A stretch of DNA of 64,000 nucleotides from Pedobacter nyackensis (GTDB taxonomy: Bacteria; Bacteroidota; Bacteroidia; Sphingobacteriales; Sphingobacteriaceae): the NCBI RefSeq assembly GCF_900176505.1, contig NZ_FWYB01000013.1, positions 1 through 64,000 of the forward strand. Direction: 5' to 3'. Below, in pieces: positions 1 to 9,051 of the stretch; position 1 is the stretch's first letter; every line of letters starts with the position of its first letter. The translations under genes were made by a program, and so were the position numbers. Under the pieces are notes generated by a model. That model worked only from the letters and a program-made list of their open reading frames with translations. It had not been told where the DNA came from and did not search any database.

Positions 1-61
1 GTATAGTTTTTTTAGGACGCGACACGCATATAACTAAAATACCTATACAAAATTTAGCTGC

Positions 62-463
62 TTATTCCTGATTTCGCTTTACTTCGTCCTTGAGCTCACG
101 GGCAGCTTTTATCGCTCCATCCTTCGATAGTGCCATCACATAAACGCAAATTTGTTCGCCTTCAAAAAAGTAATGTCCGTTGGTGGCAAGTTCGGTACGT
201 TGCAAATCAATAACATAGTGAGCAGTAGCCTCATCGTTACGCATATTAAGCTGGACAAAAAAGCAATCTCTGGTGATATCGGTATAAAAACCTGGATTAA
301 GCTGGCATTCTACAATTTGGGCATTCCCGAATGTTCTAAGCCTACTTATATAGGCTTTAGCAGTTTCGAAATCATCAAAGGCTACATGGATAGGGATATC
401 TAAGTCACTAAACTCCTTGATAAAATAAATACTTTCGGTGGTTTTTGGCTGATTGTGTTTCAT
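62..463 (-). CDS. Hypothetical protein, 133 aa
   Basis: I do not recognise a family. The protein has no signal peptide or membrane segment and looks like a small soluble alpha/beta protein with a charged, helical C-terminus (DGAIKAARELKDEVKRN). The start ATG at 463 fits the reading frame, and no other gene is possible here. The upstream region on the same strand holds a folded element (525-650) behind a Bacteroidota -10-like box, so this gene may carry a long structured 5' leader or may simply lie downstream of a small RNA gene. It is the last minus-strand gene before the left edge. Function unknown. Confidence 0.75.
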   Translation of the reverse strand: MKHNQPKTTESIYFIKEFSDLDIPIHVAFDDFETAKAYISRLRTFGNAQIVECQLNPGFYTDITRDCFFVQLNMRNDEATAHYVIDLQRTELATNGHYFFEGEQICVYVMALSKDGAIKAARELKDEVKRNQE

Positions 464-524
464 ACTATTGATTTTTAAGATGAATAATATGAGTCTAGGG
501 GAATTTAGAAGAAGGCCGGATGAT

Positions 525-650
525 CTGTTTTAACCACGGGTAGGGTTAAAACGAAGATGCACTATAGCGGGGCCTAAAGTAAATCCGCAACCCCAGGCTT
601 CTCACGGCCATGAACACAGATTACAATAGCCCCATAACACTATAGTGCAC
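525..650 (-). ncRNA. Candidate structured RNA or 5' leader element
   Basis: Read on the minus strand, a closing stem pairs 640-649 (TGCACTATAG when read on minus) with 558-567 (10 bp, perfect). Just inside it GGGGC (635-631) can pair with GCCCC (574-570). A second GGGG (594-591) can compete for the same CCCC run, which is switch-like. A separate 9-bp perfect hairpin, GTTTTAACC with an 8-nt loop, follows at 527-552. A TACTTTTG box (661-654) would start transcription at the base of the closing stem. No known riboswitch consensus, tmRNA, SRP or 6S signature was recognised. It could be a leader of the 62-463 gene or an independent RNA. Strand and function are inference. Confidence 0.35.
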
Positions 651-653
651 CTT

Positions 654-661
654 CAAAAGTA
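654..661 (-). promoter_or_regulatory. Putative -7 box TACTTTTG
   Basis: On the minus strand TACTTTTG matches the Bacteroidota -7 consensus TAnnTTTG exactly. It sits 4-5 nt before the closing stem of the structured element. A matching TTG -33 box is not clear about 19-20 nt upstream, so the promoter is only moderately supported. Confidence 0.35.
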
Positions 662-996
662 CAATAATATTTGTTATGGGTTTTAATCTATTGTCTCGGT
701 TCATTAATTGTGAGAATTTGGAGTTCGAGACTCTTTAATTAATACCTCATTTAAGAAGTAATTGATATGTTATTTATTTTCTTTAGTTCATAGGCCTGAT
801 ATTTTGGTTTATGGATCTATATTTCCATGTAAATCAAAGCGTTTGCCCATTGGGTTTGCCTTGATCACATCCATACCCCAATATAACTATAAAACCTTAC
901 AGCAACAACAATTTTCTAAATAATTAACAATAAAATCAAAATAGTAAAATATTAGAGAGAAAACCAATGTTTTGGAATAGATTTAATCTTTTCTCA
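662..996. other. AT-rich intergenic stretch, no gene seen
   Basis: This is about 335 bases between the structured element and the response-regulator stop. Both strands were read. There is no open frame with coding character, no tRNA-like fold and no long inverted repeat. It probably carries the promoter for the element at 525-650 and the 3' end of the response-regulator transcript. Confidence 0.5.
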
Positions 997-1611
997 CTAT
1001 TTACCCGAAATCTTAGAAAGTAGATTAGCCACATTATTTGTCCCTAATTTCTCGCTGATATTTTTACGATGGGTTTTAATGGTTAGTTCACTCAAAAAAA
1101 GTAAACCTGCTATCTCTTTGCTGGTTTTGCCCTCCGCAATCAAAGAAATAATTTCTTTCTCACGCTTCGTCAACCTCAATTGTTGAGTAAAGGCATCTTC
1201 CTGCGTCTTTTTGGAAATGATGTTTGGATCCAAATAAATGATTCCTTTGCTCATCGCATCAAATGCTTCCTCCAAAATATGCTTTCCTGATATTTTCAAC
1301 ACGTAAGCATCACCTTTAAAAGTCATCAGGTCTAAACTAATATCTGCGGGCTGATACATGGACAAAATCATAATTTTCATCTCCGTATATCGCTGTTTTA
1401 ACTCAGTTAAAAGCTCTAGCCCATTAAAAGGAGGAAGATTCACGTCCAGTAATAAGAAATCTATAGGTGTTTTGGCCAAAAATGCTAACATCTCCGGCAC
1501 AGTAGCAGCAACGAAACTCAAATTCAGATCGGCTCTGTTAGCAATCATATTACTAATTCCTTCTGCAAATAACAGATGATCATCCGTTATCCCAATACTA
1601 TACTTTTTCAT
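997..1611 (-). CDS. LuxR/NarL-family response regulator
   Basis: A 204-aa two-component output protein. The receiver domain (about residues 5-120) shows the acidic pair at D10-D11, the phosphoacceptor D56 in FLLLDVNLP, S84 and K106. A LuxR-type DNA-binding domain (about 140-200) contains LTKREKEIISLIAEGKTSKEI and the recognition helix ELTIKTHRKNI. I use the ATG at 1611 (MKKYSIGITDD), since upstream in-frame codons lie inside the kinase gene and would add a non-homologous tail. The gene overlaps the end of the sensor kinase at 1598-3460 by 14 bp, so the two are translationally coupled and form a cognate pair. Target genes are unknown. Confidence 0.92.
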   Translation of the reverse strand: MKKYSIGITDDHLLFAEGISNMIANRADLNLSFVAATVPEMLAFLAKTPIDFLLLDVNLPPFNGLELLTELKQRYTEMKIMILSMYQPADISLDLMTFKGDAYVLKISGKHILEEAFDAMSKGIIYLDPNIISKKTQEDAFTQQLRLTKREKEIISLIAEGKTSKEIAGLLFLSELTIKTHRKNISEKLGTNNVANLLSKISGK

Positions 1612-3460
1612 GATTAGCCTGATTAAATTCAATAGAAATACTAAAACCCTTATTTTCGGCACTGTCGATATTAAAGCTGCCCTTTAATAATTCCACAAGA
1701 TTCTCCAGGCTTTTTAAACCCAATCCATCACTTACCGTGTTATCTTTCAACCCAACACCATTGTCTTCAGCATATATAGAAATCAATCCTTGCTCTATGA
1801 TGATTTGCAAGAATCCTGATGTTGCTTTTGAGTGTTTCAACAGGTTTTGCAAAATCTCTTGTATCATTCGATAAATCAGGATCTCATTTTGTATCGTCAT
1901 CCCTTCTTTTTTGCCCAACCATTCAAACTGCAAATCAACCTGGTTATTTCTTAAAATTAGTTGTACCATCTCGGCAATACACTGATATAGTCCTTTGCCC
2001 TGTAAAATCAATGGTGAAAAACCATGACTCATCGTCCTAACCTCATGACCTAATTGAGTGATGGCTGACGCAATTTTTGCTCTGCCCTCCTCTGTTAATG
2101 GCATATTATCCGTTTCCAATCTCAAAAAACCAAGATTTGCACCCACTGTATCATGTAACAAGGACGACATCCTTTGCATTTCTTTTTGCTGATACTTAGC
2201 AGTCTCCTTAAAAATATTCTCTTGTTGAAGCTGATTTTCAACGTACAGTCGTTCGGAATCTTCCTTATAAGATTTAAAGCGCCAGGCCAACGCCAATGCC
2301 ATTACCATACCTTCAAAAAGTAGCCCCCAGTAAACCGCTGTAGCAGTGAAGTTGTTCCTTGGAATGAGCTCCACTTGATGTAGCACGTAAATGCTCATAA
2401 ACACTACAATTCCGAAAAAAGAAACCACAGCAAATAAGGAATATTTTAAACGATTATAAAAACAATAAACGGCTTCCAGGAGGATAACCAGCATTACTAA
2501 TGGACTTACAAGTCTGTTTGCCTGCAGCCAGAAACCCTGGACTCTAAAATTACCGTATGCAGAAGTTACCACAGCAACAAAAAGGACGGTAACAAAAACA
2601 ATTAAAAGCCAATAATTGAACCGATAAACCTTTGGCATTTTGACTTTTAAATCCATCAGCTCATTAAAAAAGTTGACCTGTGGAACAAAGCTAAGTGCAA
2701 ATACTGTTGATCGAACGATATCATTTAAAAATGGATATTCCGGGTAAAAATATTTGAACAACTCCCCCATGCTTGTCCCCAGATATAAAATGATCATCAA
2801 TAAGTAAAGGCTGTACCACAGATACAAATTAAGTCGCATACTGATGTACAAATAGAAATTGAACATAAGTGCAAAAAACAGAACGCCAATAAATAAACCT
2901 GTAACCATGCTTTCCGATTGGCTTTCTTTCAGGTATTGCGCTTCTGTATAAAAGTGTACCGGCAGATCAAGTTTGGTATACCTTTTATCTGTTGCAATTA
3001 TAAAATCTGCATCTTTATATAGTGCTCCGCTTATGGGATAAACAAAAGTAGTAGTAGGTAAAGGCCTGGTCCAAAAGGGAAGATTATCACCCGTCCGATT
3101 AAATTTCCTGATGATCTTTCCATCTTTAACTATCCAACACTTCAAAAAATTGATATGTGGATTATGGATATCGATAAAACTGAAATTGTTATATTTTAAT
3201 AAGCTGTTGATTGGAATTTTAAACCAAACACTGTAAGGAGTATGGCTATCTGGCGTTTTTGTAGTGGTAAAGTTCTGCCACTTATCCTCCTGCAGGTTGA
3301 GAAATGCGGCATCACTAAAATCGTTATTTGGAGTAAGCAGGTATTGTATTTTTGCGGTTTCATGATCAATTTGATGGCCATCACTGCTGATATTCAGTTG
3401 TGCCTGCACAGCTGAGCACATGAAAAGCAATAAAACATGAAGCAAGAGTTTCCGGAGCAT
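1598..3460 (-). CDS. 7TMR-DISM sensor histidine kinase
   Basis: A 620-aa sensor. Order: signal peptide (1-20, ending AVQA), a periplasmic 7TMR-DISM extracellular domain (about 25-170) that in this family is beta-sandwich and thought to bind carbohydrates or other small ligands, seven membrane helices (about 185-395), a short coiled linker, a dimerisation/phosphoacceptor region with LLHDTVGANLGF (H436), and a HATPase domain ending in DNGVGLKDN and GLGLKSLENLV. The kinase core resembles the NarX/DesK-like class that pairs with LuxR regulators, in agreement with the overlapping downstream regulator. Ligand unknown. Confidence 0.9.
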   Translation of the reverse strand: MLRKLLLHVLLLFMCSAVQAQLNISSDGHQIDHETAKIQYLLTPNNDFSDAAFLNLQEDKWQNFTTTKTPDSHTPYSVWFKIPINSLLKYNNFSFIDIHNPHINFLKCWIVKDGKIIRKFNRTGDNLPFWTRPLPTTTFVYPISGALYKDADFIIATDKRYTKLDLPVHFYTEAQYLKESQSESMVTGLFIGVLFFALMFNFYLYISMRLNLYLWYSLYLLMIILYLGTSMGELFKYFYPEYPFLNDIVRSTVFALSFVPQVNFFNELMDLKVKMPKVYRFNYWLLIVFVTVLFVAVVTSAYGNFRVQGFWLQANRLVSPLVMLVILLEAVYCFYNRLKYSLFAVVSFFGIVVFMSIYVLHQVELIPRNNFTATAVYWGLLFEGMVMALALAWRFKSYKEDSERLYVENQLQQENIFKETAKYQQKEMQRMSSLLHDTVGANLGFLRLETDNMPLTEEGRAKIASAITQLGHEVRTMSHGFSPLILQGKGLYQCIAEMVQLILRNNQVDLQFEWLGKKEGMTIQNEILIYRMIQEILQNLLKHSKATSGFLQIIIEQGLISIYAEDNGVGLKDNTVSDGLGLKSLENLVELLKGSFNIDSAENKGFSISIEFNQANHEKV

Positions 3461-3595
3461 TTCCTAAATTAAACATTCCTTTTTCAAATAAAAACGATCG
3501 AATTAAAAATACACCTTTATAGGTATACAGTTTGTTAAGGTGTTATCTGCTTAACAATGTATTTTACGTATTTTTACAAAAAAATATTGAGCAAC

Positions 3596-4726
3596 ATGCC
3601 TTTTACATCCTTAGGTTTATCTCCGGCTTTACTAAAAGCACTGGTAAATCAGAATTTCACAGTACCCACTCCTATTCAACTAACGGCTATACCGGCCATA
3701 TTAAATAAAAAAGATGTTTTAGGTATCGCTAAAACAGGTTCAGGAAAAACAGCGAGCTATGTTTTACCGCTTCTAACGAATTTACAACAATCATTGGGGG
3801 TAAAAAATCGCCATGCAAATGTATTGGTTTTAGTGCCTACACGTGAACTGGCTCAACAGGTAAAAGATGTTTTTCAGTCTTTTAGTAAGGCGCTTCCTGA
3901 ATCAATTAAAACATTGGCCGTGTATGGTGGTGTTTCCATTAACCCGCAAATGATGGCACTGCAGGGCGTAAATGTACTTGTTGCTACACCTGGTAGATTA
4001 TTGGAATTGGTTGATTCAAATGCGGTGCATCTATCCAGTATCGAGACATTGGTTCTTGATGAAGCAGATAAGATGCTGAATTTAGGTTTTAAAGAAGAAG
4101 TGAATAAAATCATTGCGCTTTTACCTGAAAAACGCCAGAACATATTGTTCTCTGCTACATTGAGTAGTGACCTTCAAAATATTAATCAGGTACTGCTTCA
4201 TGAACCAGTGGTTATCAAGATAGAAGCTGAAGAGGAATCGCTAGACCTTATCAATCAGGTGGCATATATCGTTTCGGATGAAAAGAAAGGACCATTTTTG
4301 CGCTACCTGATCAAGCATCATGAAATGAAACAAGTATTGGTATTTGCTTCATCAGTTCACCTGGCCGAGGCCATCGTTAACAAGCTTCGCAAAAATAATA
4401 TTGATGCAAGACCTATGCATAGCAAAAAAAGCCAGGGTAACAGAAGCGATACTTTAGCTCTTTTTAAAACAGGCAAGATTAAAGTATTAGTGGCTACAGA
4501 TTTAATGGCAAGAGGAATCGATATCAACTTCCTACCTTTTGTGATTAATTATGATTTACCACGATCCCCTAAAGATTATGTTCACCGCATTGGTAGAACC
4601 GGCCGTGCAGACAGCCCAGGAGATGCTATTTCGCTTGTTAGTCAGAATGAACTACATCATTTTGAAGTAATTCAAAAAAAAATGGGTAAAAAAGTGAACT
4701 TAATTGATAGTGAAAACATGCTGTAA
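3596..4726 (+). CDS. DEAD-box ATP-dependent RNA helicase
   Basis: A 376-aa RNA helicase limited to the two-domain core. Visible motifs: Q motif (FTSLGLSPALLKAL with TPIQ), motif I AKTGSGKT, Ia PTRELAQQ, II DEAD, III SAT, and HRIGRTGR (motif VI). There is no C-terminal basic tail or RNA-binding extension, unlike the longer RhlE/CsdA types, so it is an RhlE-like minimal form. I take the ATG at 3596 because the preceding in-frame 13 residues are not part of the Q-motif region. Likely roles are ribosome assembly or RNA turnover, particularly in the cold (family knowledge). It is followed by a strong terminator. Confidence 0.93.
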   Translation: MPFTSLGLSPALLKALVNQNFTVPTPIQLTAIPAILNKKDVLGIAKTGSGKTASYVLPLLTNLQQSLGVKNRHANVLVLVPTRELAQQVKDVFQSFSKALPESIKTLAVYGGVSINPQMMALQGVNVLVATPGRLLELVDSNAVHLSSIETLVLDEADKMLNLGFKEEVNKIIALLPEKRQNILFSATLSSDLQNINQVLLHEPVVIKIEAEEESLDLINQVAYIVSDEKKGPFLRYLIKHHEMKQVLVFASSVHLAEAIVNKLRKNNIDARPMHSKKSQGNRSDTLALFKTGKIKVLVATDLMARGIDINFLPFVINYDLPRSPKDYVHRIGRTGRADSPGDAISLVSQNELHHFEVIQKKMGKKVNLIDSENML

Positions 4727-4754
4727 TTTTAAAAGCTGAAACAACCATTATCAT

Positions 4755-4786
4755 AAAAAGCCTCACATTTTATTGCGAGGCTTTTT
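4755..4786. terminator. Rho-independent terminator (bidirectional)
   Basis: A 10-bp perfect stem AAAAAGCCTC / GAGGCTTTTT with a 12-nt loop and flanking A and T runs. It serves the helicase on plus and possibly the small gene at 4816-5118 on minus. Confidence 0.85.
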
Positions 4787-4815
4787 GCATTTAAAACGAA
4801 TACTTAAATGTGCGC

Positions 4816-5118
4816 TTAGATTTTTGACTCATACTCCTGGGTTGCATTATACATATTATGAAGCGGCAACATAACCGGATCAGTTTTAGAAATGCCATTT
4901 TTGGCAAGTATTGGCATCAATATTTTGCCAAATTCATTAAAATGATCCTCAGATTCCCAAACATCTACTACCAACCAGCTATTGGGAGTTGGTGCAGCAG
5001 CATGATGGAGCAATCCTTTTGGATGAGGATAACCGGCCGCGATCAGATCTTTCCAGACCTGGTCATATTGTTCGCCTGACACACCAGGCATGTCGAAATA
5101 AACCATTATTTTTTCCAT
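4816..5118 (-). CDS. Small dimeric alpha/beta barrel-like protein
   Basis: A 100-aa cytoplasmic protein (MEKIMVYFDMPGVSGEQYDQVWKD...) with the pattern of antibiotic-biosynthesis-monooxygenase or EthD-like ferredoxin folds: an N-terminal strand followed by YDQVWKDLIAAG, a central strand with WLVVDVWESEDHFNEF, and a C-terminal helix. The phrase VWESEDHFNEF is typical of such barrels. No catalytic residue can be assigned. It is a monocistronic gene between two terminator-bounded units. Function unknown. Confidence 0.75.
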   Translation of the reverse strand: MEKIMVYFDMPGVSGEQYDQVWKDLIAAGYPHPKGLLHHAAAPTPNSWLVVDVWESEDHFNEFGKILMPILAKNGISKTDPVMLPLHNMYNATQEYESKI

Positions 5119-5248
5119 AAAATTAGGATTTAAAATTCCAATAGAAAATTCGTTTTGGACTTAACAATTTCTCAATTAGAACGTGTACCCAATACAAACA
5201 AATGCTGTAGTTTTAAGTTTCCAGTAAATTTGAGATTTCATAAATTAC

Positions 5249-6085
5249 TTAGCAAAATGACTGTCGGAATTTCAAGTATTCCAAAGGAGCTTTTCCTGTA
5301 TAAGCTTTAAAGTCTTTCAAGAAGTGGTTATAATCATAATATCCATTTGATATAGCAACAAACATCAAATCAGTACCTTTGCTATCTACTAGTTCAATAT
5401 AGGTATGGAGAAAGCGTTGAAGTAGAATATACTCTTTTGGCAATAGTCCAATATTTTTCGCAAAATTCCTTTCCAGCCATTTATAATTCACGCCAATATC
5501 TCTTGTAACATTTTGCACCGTACTTTGTCCTTTCGTATTACGGATATAGTTTAATGATTGATGGAGGACATCAGGCGTTTTAATCCCTGAGAAAGAATTT
5601 TGAATATGTGATTCTGCAAATCCGACTTTATCATTGATAGAACTGCAGTTGAAGAAATCGGTTAATTTGAAACCACAAGTTTCGGCGATCTCCGCAAATG
5701 GAATGATTGGCTTATATCTAAAATGCTGTGTATCCAAACCAAACAGTTGATAAAACGCTCCCGGGTGGAACCGGATTACAAATACCTGATCGGCATGAAC
5801 ATTATATTTTACATATACATTTCGTATCGCACCAGCACTTGCCCATGCCGATTTTACATCGAATGTGTTACTTTCTGTAGTTATCGTTATACTATCATCT
5901 ATGCCTGGCAAAAAGACAAGCACAGGAAAGCCATCATTGAAGATAAGATGTGAATCCTCTGTTTGATCGGAAGAGAAAACATAAAATCCTTCAACAATAG
6001 ATTCAACCTCTTGAGATGGGGCAATTCTGTAGCCATTATTGTTGAACTTCCCTAACTGTATTTGCTTCAGATATTGTATCGGCAT
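5249..6085 (-). CDS. AraC-family transcriptional regulator
   Basis: 278 aa. The N-terminal half (about 1-160) is an unassigned sensing domain of the DUF6597 type (VEGFYVFSS, LIFNDGFPVLVFLPG, FVIRFHPGAFYQLFG). The C-terminal half carries an AraC double helix-turn-helix, with NYKWLERNFAKNIGLLPKEY in the first motif and ISNGYYDYNHFLKDFKAYTG with APLEYL at the end. It lies divergent from map with a 107-bp gap, but nothing links the two in function. Its ligand and targets are unknown. Confidence 0.9.
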   Translation of the reverse strand: MPIQYLKQIQLGKFNNNGYRIAPSQEVESIVEGFYVFSSDQTEDSHLIFNDGFPVLVFLPGIDDSITITTESNTFDVKSAWASAGAIRNVYVKYNVHADQVFVIRFHPGAFYQLFGLDTQHFRYKPIIPFAEIAETCGFKLTDFFNCSSINDKVGFAESHIQNSFSGIKTPDVLHQSLNYIRNTKGQSTVQNVTRDIGVNYKWLERNFAKNIGLLPKEYILLQRFLHTYIELVDSKGTDLMFVAISNGYYDYNHFLKDFKAYTGKAPLEYLKFRQSFC

Positions 6086-6166
6086 GGTACAAATGTATGA
6101 AAAACAGGAGTTTCAATCGAATAATCCTATGTCTAATATTTACTATGAGGGTAATTGCAGAGCATA

Positions 6167-6174
6167 TACCTTTG
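6167..6174 (+). promoter_or_regulatory. Putative -7 box for map
   Basis: TACCTTTG matches TAnnTTTG exactly and lies 18 nt before the map start codon. No good TTG box is found 19-21 nt upstream, so this is a half-supported promoter. Confidence 0.4.
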
Positions 6175-6192
6175 CCTTGATATATAGATCCT

Positions 6193-6954
6193 ATGATAGT
6201 AAAAACAGAAGAAGAATTGCAAGGGATGAAAAGAGTGAGTGATGCTGTGGCTACCACCTTGCAAATGATGAGAGCGTATACCCGTGTAGGACTGTCTACC
6301 AAAGATATTGATAAATACGGGCAGCAAATACTGGAGGAAATGGGTGCAAAATCAGCGCCGTTTGAAACCTATGGTTTCCCCGGTTATAGCTGCATTAGTG
6401 TAAACAATGAGATTGCGCACGGCGTTCCGTCAGACCAGGTAATTCTTAAAAATGGAGATATCATAAATATTGATGTCTCCGCCGAGTTAAATGGCTTCTG
6501 GTCGGATAATGGATGCTCATTTATAGTTGGGGAAGATATTCAAGAGCTACAGCATTTGGTGGATACTTCAAGAGAAATATTACTTAGCGCTATCGGCCAA
6601 ATTAAAGGAGGCGTAAGGATCTGTGATATTGGAAAACTAATAGAAACCAAAGCCAAAAAAGCCGGTTATACGGTTATCCGGAATTTAAGTGGCCATGGTG
6701 TAGGACGTAGTTTACATGAAGAACCAGACGCCCTGACGAATTATTATGATCCCTACGACAAATTAAGAAGGTTTAAAAAAAACTCGACTGTTGCCATAGA
6801 AACATTTATTGCTACCAAATCTACAATTGCTGATGAAGCTTCCGATGGTTGGGCTTTTGTTGGCAATAAAGGCGGATTTGTAGCCCAACATGAGCATACT
6901 ATCCTGGTAACTTCTGACAAGCCTGTCATTTTAACAGAAATGAATGGGATATAA
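6193..6954 (+). CDS. map: Type I methionine aminopeptidase
   Basis: 253 aa. It removes the initiator methionine from nascent proteins in the cytoplasm. The five metal ligands expected for the family are visible: D in INIDVSAE, D in FWSDNGCSF, H in GHGVGRSLHEEP, E in VAIETFI and E in QHEHTILV. HGVPSD is also conserved. Length fits the type I family. The motif FWSDNGCSF departs from the usual GYHGD-T form, and the region before the last ligand (TKSTIADEASDGWAFVGNKG) resembles a divergent second-copy map. It is therefore probably a paralogue rather than the ribosomal-operon map, which I cannot check here. Confidence 0.92.
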   Translation: MIVKTEEELQGMKRVSDAVATTLQMMRAYTRVGLSTKDIDKYGQQILEEMGAKSAPFETYGFPGYSCISVNNEIAHGVPSDQVILKNGDIINIDVSAELNGFWSDNGCSFIVGEDIQELQHLVDTSREILLSAIGQIKGGVRICDIGKLIETKAKKAGYTVIRNLSGHGVGRSLHEEPDALTNYYDPYDKLRRFKKNSTVAIETFIATKSTIADEASDGWAFVGNKGGFVAQHEHTILVTSDKPVILTEMNGI

Positions 6955-7017
6955 CCACCAAAATCCTTAAAACTTATACTCAGCTAGATTGTTGTCACCT
7001 CATTAAACTAAAGTATC

Positions 7018-7839
7018 ATGAACGACAGTCAGAATATTAGCACAGAAGCAAAGGTCAAGTTTTTCTTTGCAGGCTTATTAATGCTTTCTTTTATTTCATG
7101 CAACAATTCAGGAACTCAAACTTCGACTAATGCAGATGTTAAGGAAGCTGTTTCAGAGGCTAAGCGGGTACATGAAAGTTCCGACGATGAATGTGGCAAT
7201 AGTTTACTATTTAAAAAAGGTGTAAAAATGCATTCAGCAACTTACAATGCCGAGGGAAAGCAAACGAATAAGCAAATTGCTACGGTAACCAAAGTTTATG
7301 AAGAAGGTGCCTTTAAGGTTGCTGAAATCGAAATTCAAAGTATGGATACACTAGCAGACGACAATAAACTTCGTACGTTGGTTTACAAATGTGACGGAAA
7401 AAGCCTCTTTATGGACATATCAGGCTTACTGCCAAAAGATAATAAAGCTAAAGTTGAAGGAGGTGGCTTATCCTTCCCTAGCCGCCTATCCACCGGTCAA
7501 AGCTTACCTGATACAGAATATAGTATGAACATGGAACAGGGAGGCAAGAAGATGAAAATAGTAAGTCATGTAACAGATCGAAAAGTAGAAAGCCAGGAAG
7601 ACATCACCATTGGTACTAAAACCTATGCGGCTTACAAAATATCATCTGTTATAAAGGCCGATATAGAAATAGCGGGTATGACAGAGCAGATGAAAAAATC
7701 GATGGAGGCCATGAAAGAAAAAATGCCAAAGAACAAGATGTTGCTATGGTATGCGCCCTCAGCAACCGTACTGAAAATGGAATTCTATCTTGGAGATAAG
7801 CTAGTTACCAGAAATGAGGTTACTTCTATCGAAAGGTAA
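7018..7839 (+). CDS. Putative lipoprotein, TapB-like
   Basis: 273 aa. After a polar stretch, a hydrophobic segment ends LSFISCNNSG, a plausible Bacteroidota lipobox, so the protein should be anchored in an envelope membrane. The body contains GNSLLFKKGVKMHSATYNAEGK followed by strand-rich sequence with KTYAAYKISS and LWYAPSATVLKMEFY, a pattern I associate with the TapB/DUF3108-like secreted proteins of this phylum. The unusually polar first 13 residues suggest the true start may lie a few codons later, but there is no in-frame ATG before the hydrophobic core. Monocistronic. Function unknown. Confidence 0.75.
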   Translation: MNDSQNISTEAKVKFFFAGLLMLSFISCNNSGTQTSTNADVKEAVSEAKRVHESSDDECGNSLLFKKGVKMHSATYNAEGKQTNKQIATVTKVYEEGAFKVAEIEIQSMDTLADDNKLRTLVYKCDGKSLFMDISGLLPKDNKAKVEGGGLSFPSRLSTGQSLPDTEYSMNMEQGGKKMKIVSHVTDRKVESQEDITIGTKTYAAYKISSVIKADIEIAGMTEQMKKSMEAMKEKMPKNKMLLWYAPSATVLKMEFYLGDKLVTRNEVTSIER

Positions 7840-7862
7840 TTCCTAATGATTGCGCTTGCTTA

Positions 7863-9041
7863 CTAATAGCTCCTCATTTCCTGAAAGAAGGGAGTACTTC
7901 TTTCGTATACGCATTTTTCGGCATATATATACATTGCGGCGCTCCAGCTTTGCCAATCCTGCCCGGCAGGCACACCATCTTCTGCCCTTATCCACTCATT
8001 AAAGCCAAAATCAAGGTTTTTAGTTTTATCCGCCGACTTAGCAACCAGTTCACTTAGGGCTACTAATTTCTGTTCGGCGAGCTTGTATTCTTTTGCTGCA
8101 ACTAATGCAGCAATGTAAAAGCCACAGATAAATGGCCAGATTCCCCCATTATGATACTGGCCCGGTAAATTAAAGTCAACATATCTTGGTTTCCAATCCG
8201 GATCGTAAGGCTGAATAAATGGAAAAAAATTAGGAGGAAGATCTAATCCCAGTAGACCACTTTTTTTCATATGCTCGCACTCATTTTCAATCCACGCAAT
8301 CATTTTTTGTGCCCTTGAAAGTGAGGCTATTCCAGATAAGATGGCCAGACTGTTCCCCAGCAAATCAAACCTTTCACTGCTAAAAACTTTATAAGACCAC
8401 AGCGCGTAATATGGCTTGTGTTTCACCACCAGTCCTTCATGTACATGCGCATGCTGCACCTTGCCTGTAATGGTAAACAAGCTCATCTCACTTCGAATCT
8501 GACTGGCCTCAGCATCCAGGCCAAAAACCTTTAGATAGCTATAGGTTAAAGTATTAACAAACAAGCCATACCCAAGTACCCATTGCTCATCCCTCCAATC
8601 GCTGGTAGGTTGCTGAGCGATCAGACCATGATCTGAAGGTCTTTGATAATTCATCCAGGTCATTGCCTTTAAAATAGGCTTCAGCAGAAAGCTCGAATCG
8701 CCTGTTATTTTATTATAAATACCTGCGGCCAATAAAAACAATGGTGTAGTATCACTTGCACCGCGGTCTTCCTTATCATGTACCAATGAAGGGATGTGTC
8801 CATTTGGACTCTGGTTTTCAGCAAGGGTTTTCAGTACCACCCGCATACTTTCTAATAGCCGATCATCATCTAGTACACCTATGCCAAGAAGTGTTATCAA
8901 TAGATCTCTTGTATATGGCTCAGGATACCCCCATCCTGCTGTACGGGGAAGATCATTAAAAGGCCCAACCCTATTATGTAACAGAACTTTAATTGCAGCC
9001 CTTCTTGTGGCTTGGATCATTTCTTTATCTGAATCGTTCAT
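7863..9041 (-). CDS. GH100/amylo-alpha-1,6-glucosidase-like protein
   Basis: 392 aa with no signal peptide. The helical repeats and motifs (GWGYPEPYTRDLLITLLG near the N-terminus, DWRDEQWVLGYGLFVNTLTY in the middle, GQYHNGGIWPFICGFY and FGFNEWIRAEDG towards the C-terminus) are those of an (alpha/alpha)6-barrel glycosidase of the neutral invertase or debranching type. Acidic residues in RDL, WRDE and NEW could be catalytic. It is the third gene of an operon with GT4 and PIG-L genes (10-bp gap to GT4), so the substrate is probably the glycoside that pair makes, not bulk glycogen or sucrose. Exact activity unknown. Confidence 0.75.
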   Translation of the reverse strand: MNDSDKEMIQATRRAAIKVLLHNRVGPFNDLPRTAGWGYPEPYTRDLLITLLGIGVLDDDRLLESMRVVLKTLAENQSPNGHIPSLVHDKEDRGASDTTPLFLLAAGIYNKITGDSSFLLKPILKAMTWMNYQRPSDHGLIAQQPTSDWRDEQWVLGYGLFVNTLTYSYLKVFGLDAEASQIRSEMSLFTITGKVQHAHVHEGLVVKHKPYYALWSYKVFSSERFDLLGNSLAILSGIASLSRAQKMIAWIENECEHMKKSGLLGLDLPPNFFPFIQPYDPDWKPRYVDFNLPGQYHNGGIWPFICGFYIAALVAAKEYKLAEQKLVALSELVAKSADKTKNLDFGFNEWIRAEDGVPAGQDWQSWSAAMYIYAEKCVYERSTPFFQEMRSY

Positions 9042-9051
9042 AACCTTACAC

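Noticed and set aside
6116..6127. ATCGAATAATCC near map as another fucose-type operator
   Set aside because: A 12-bp match to the start of the fucose operator lies between an AraC gene and map. The other 23 bases do not match, so chance in an AT-rich genome is the simpler explanation.
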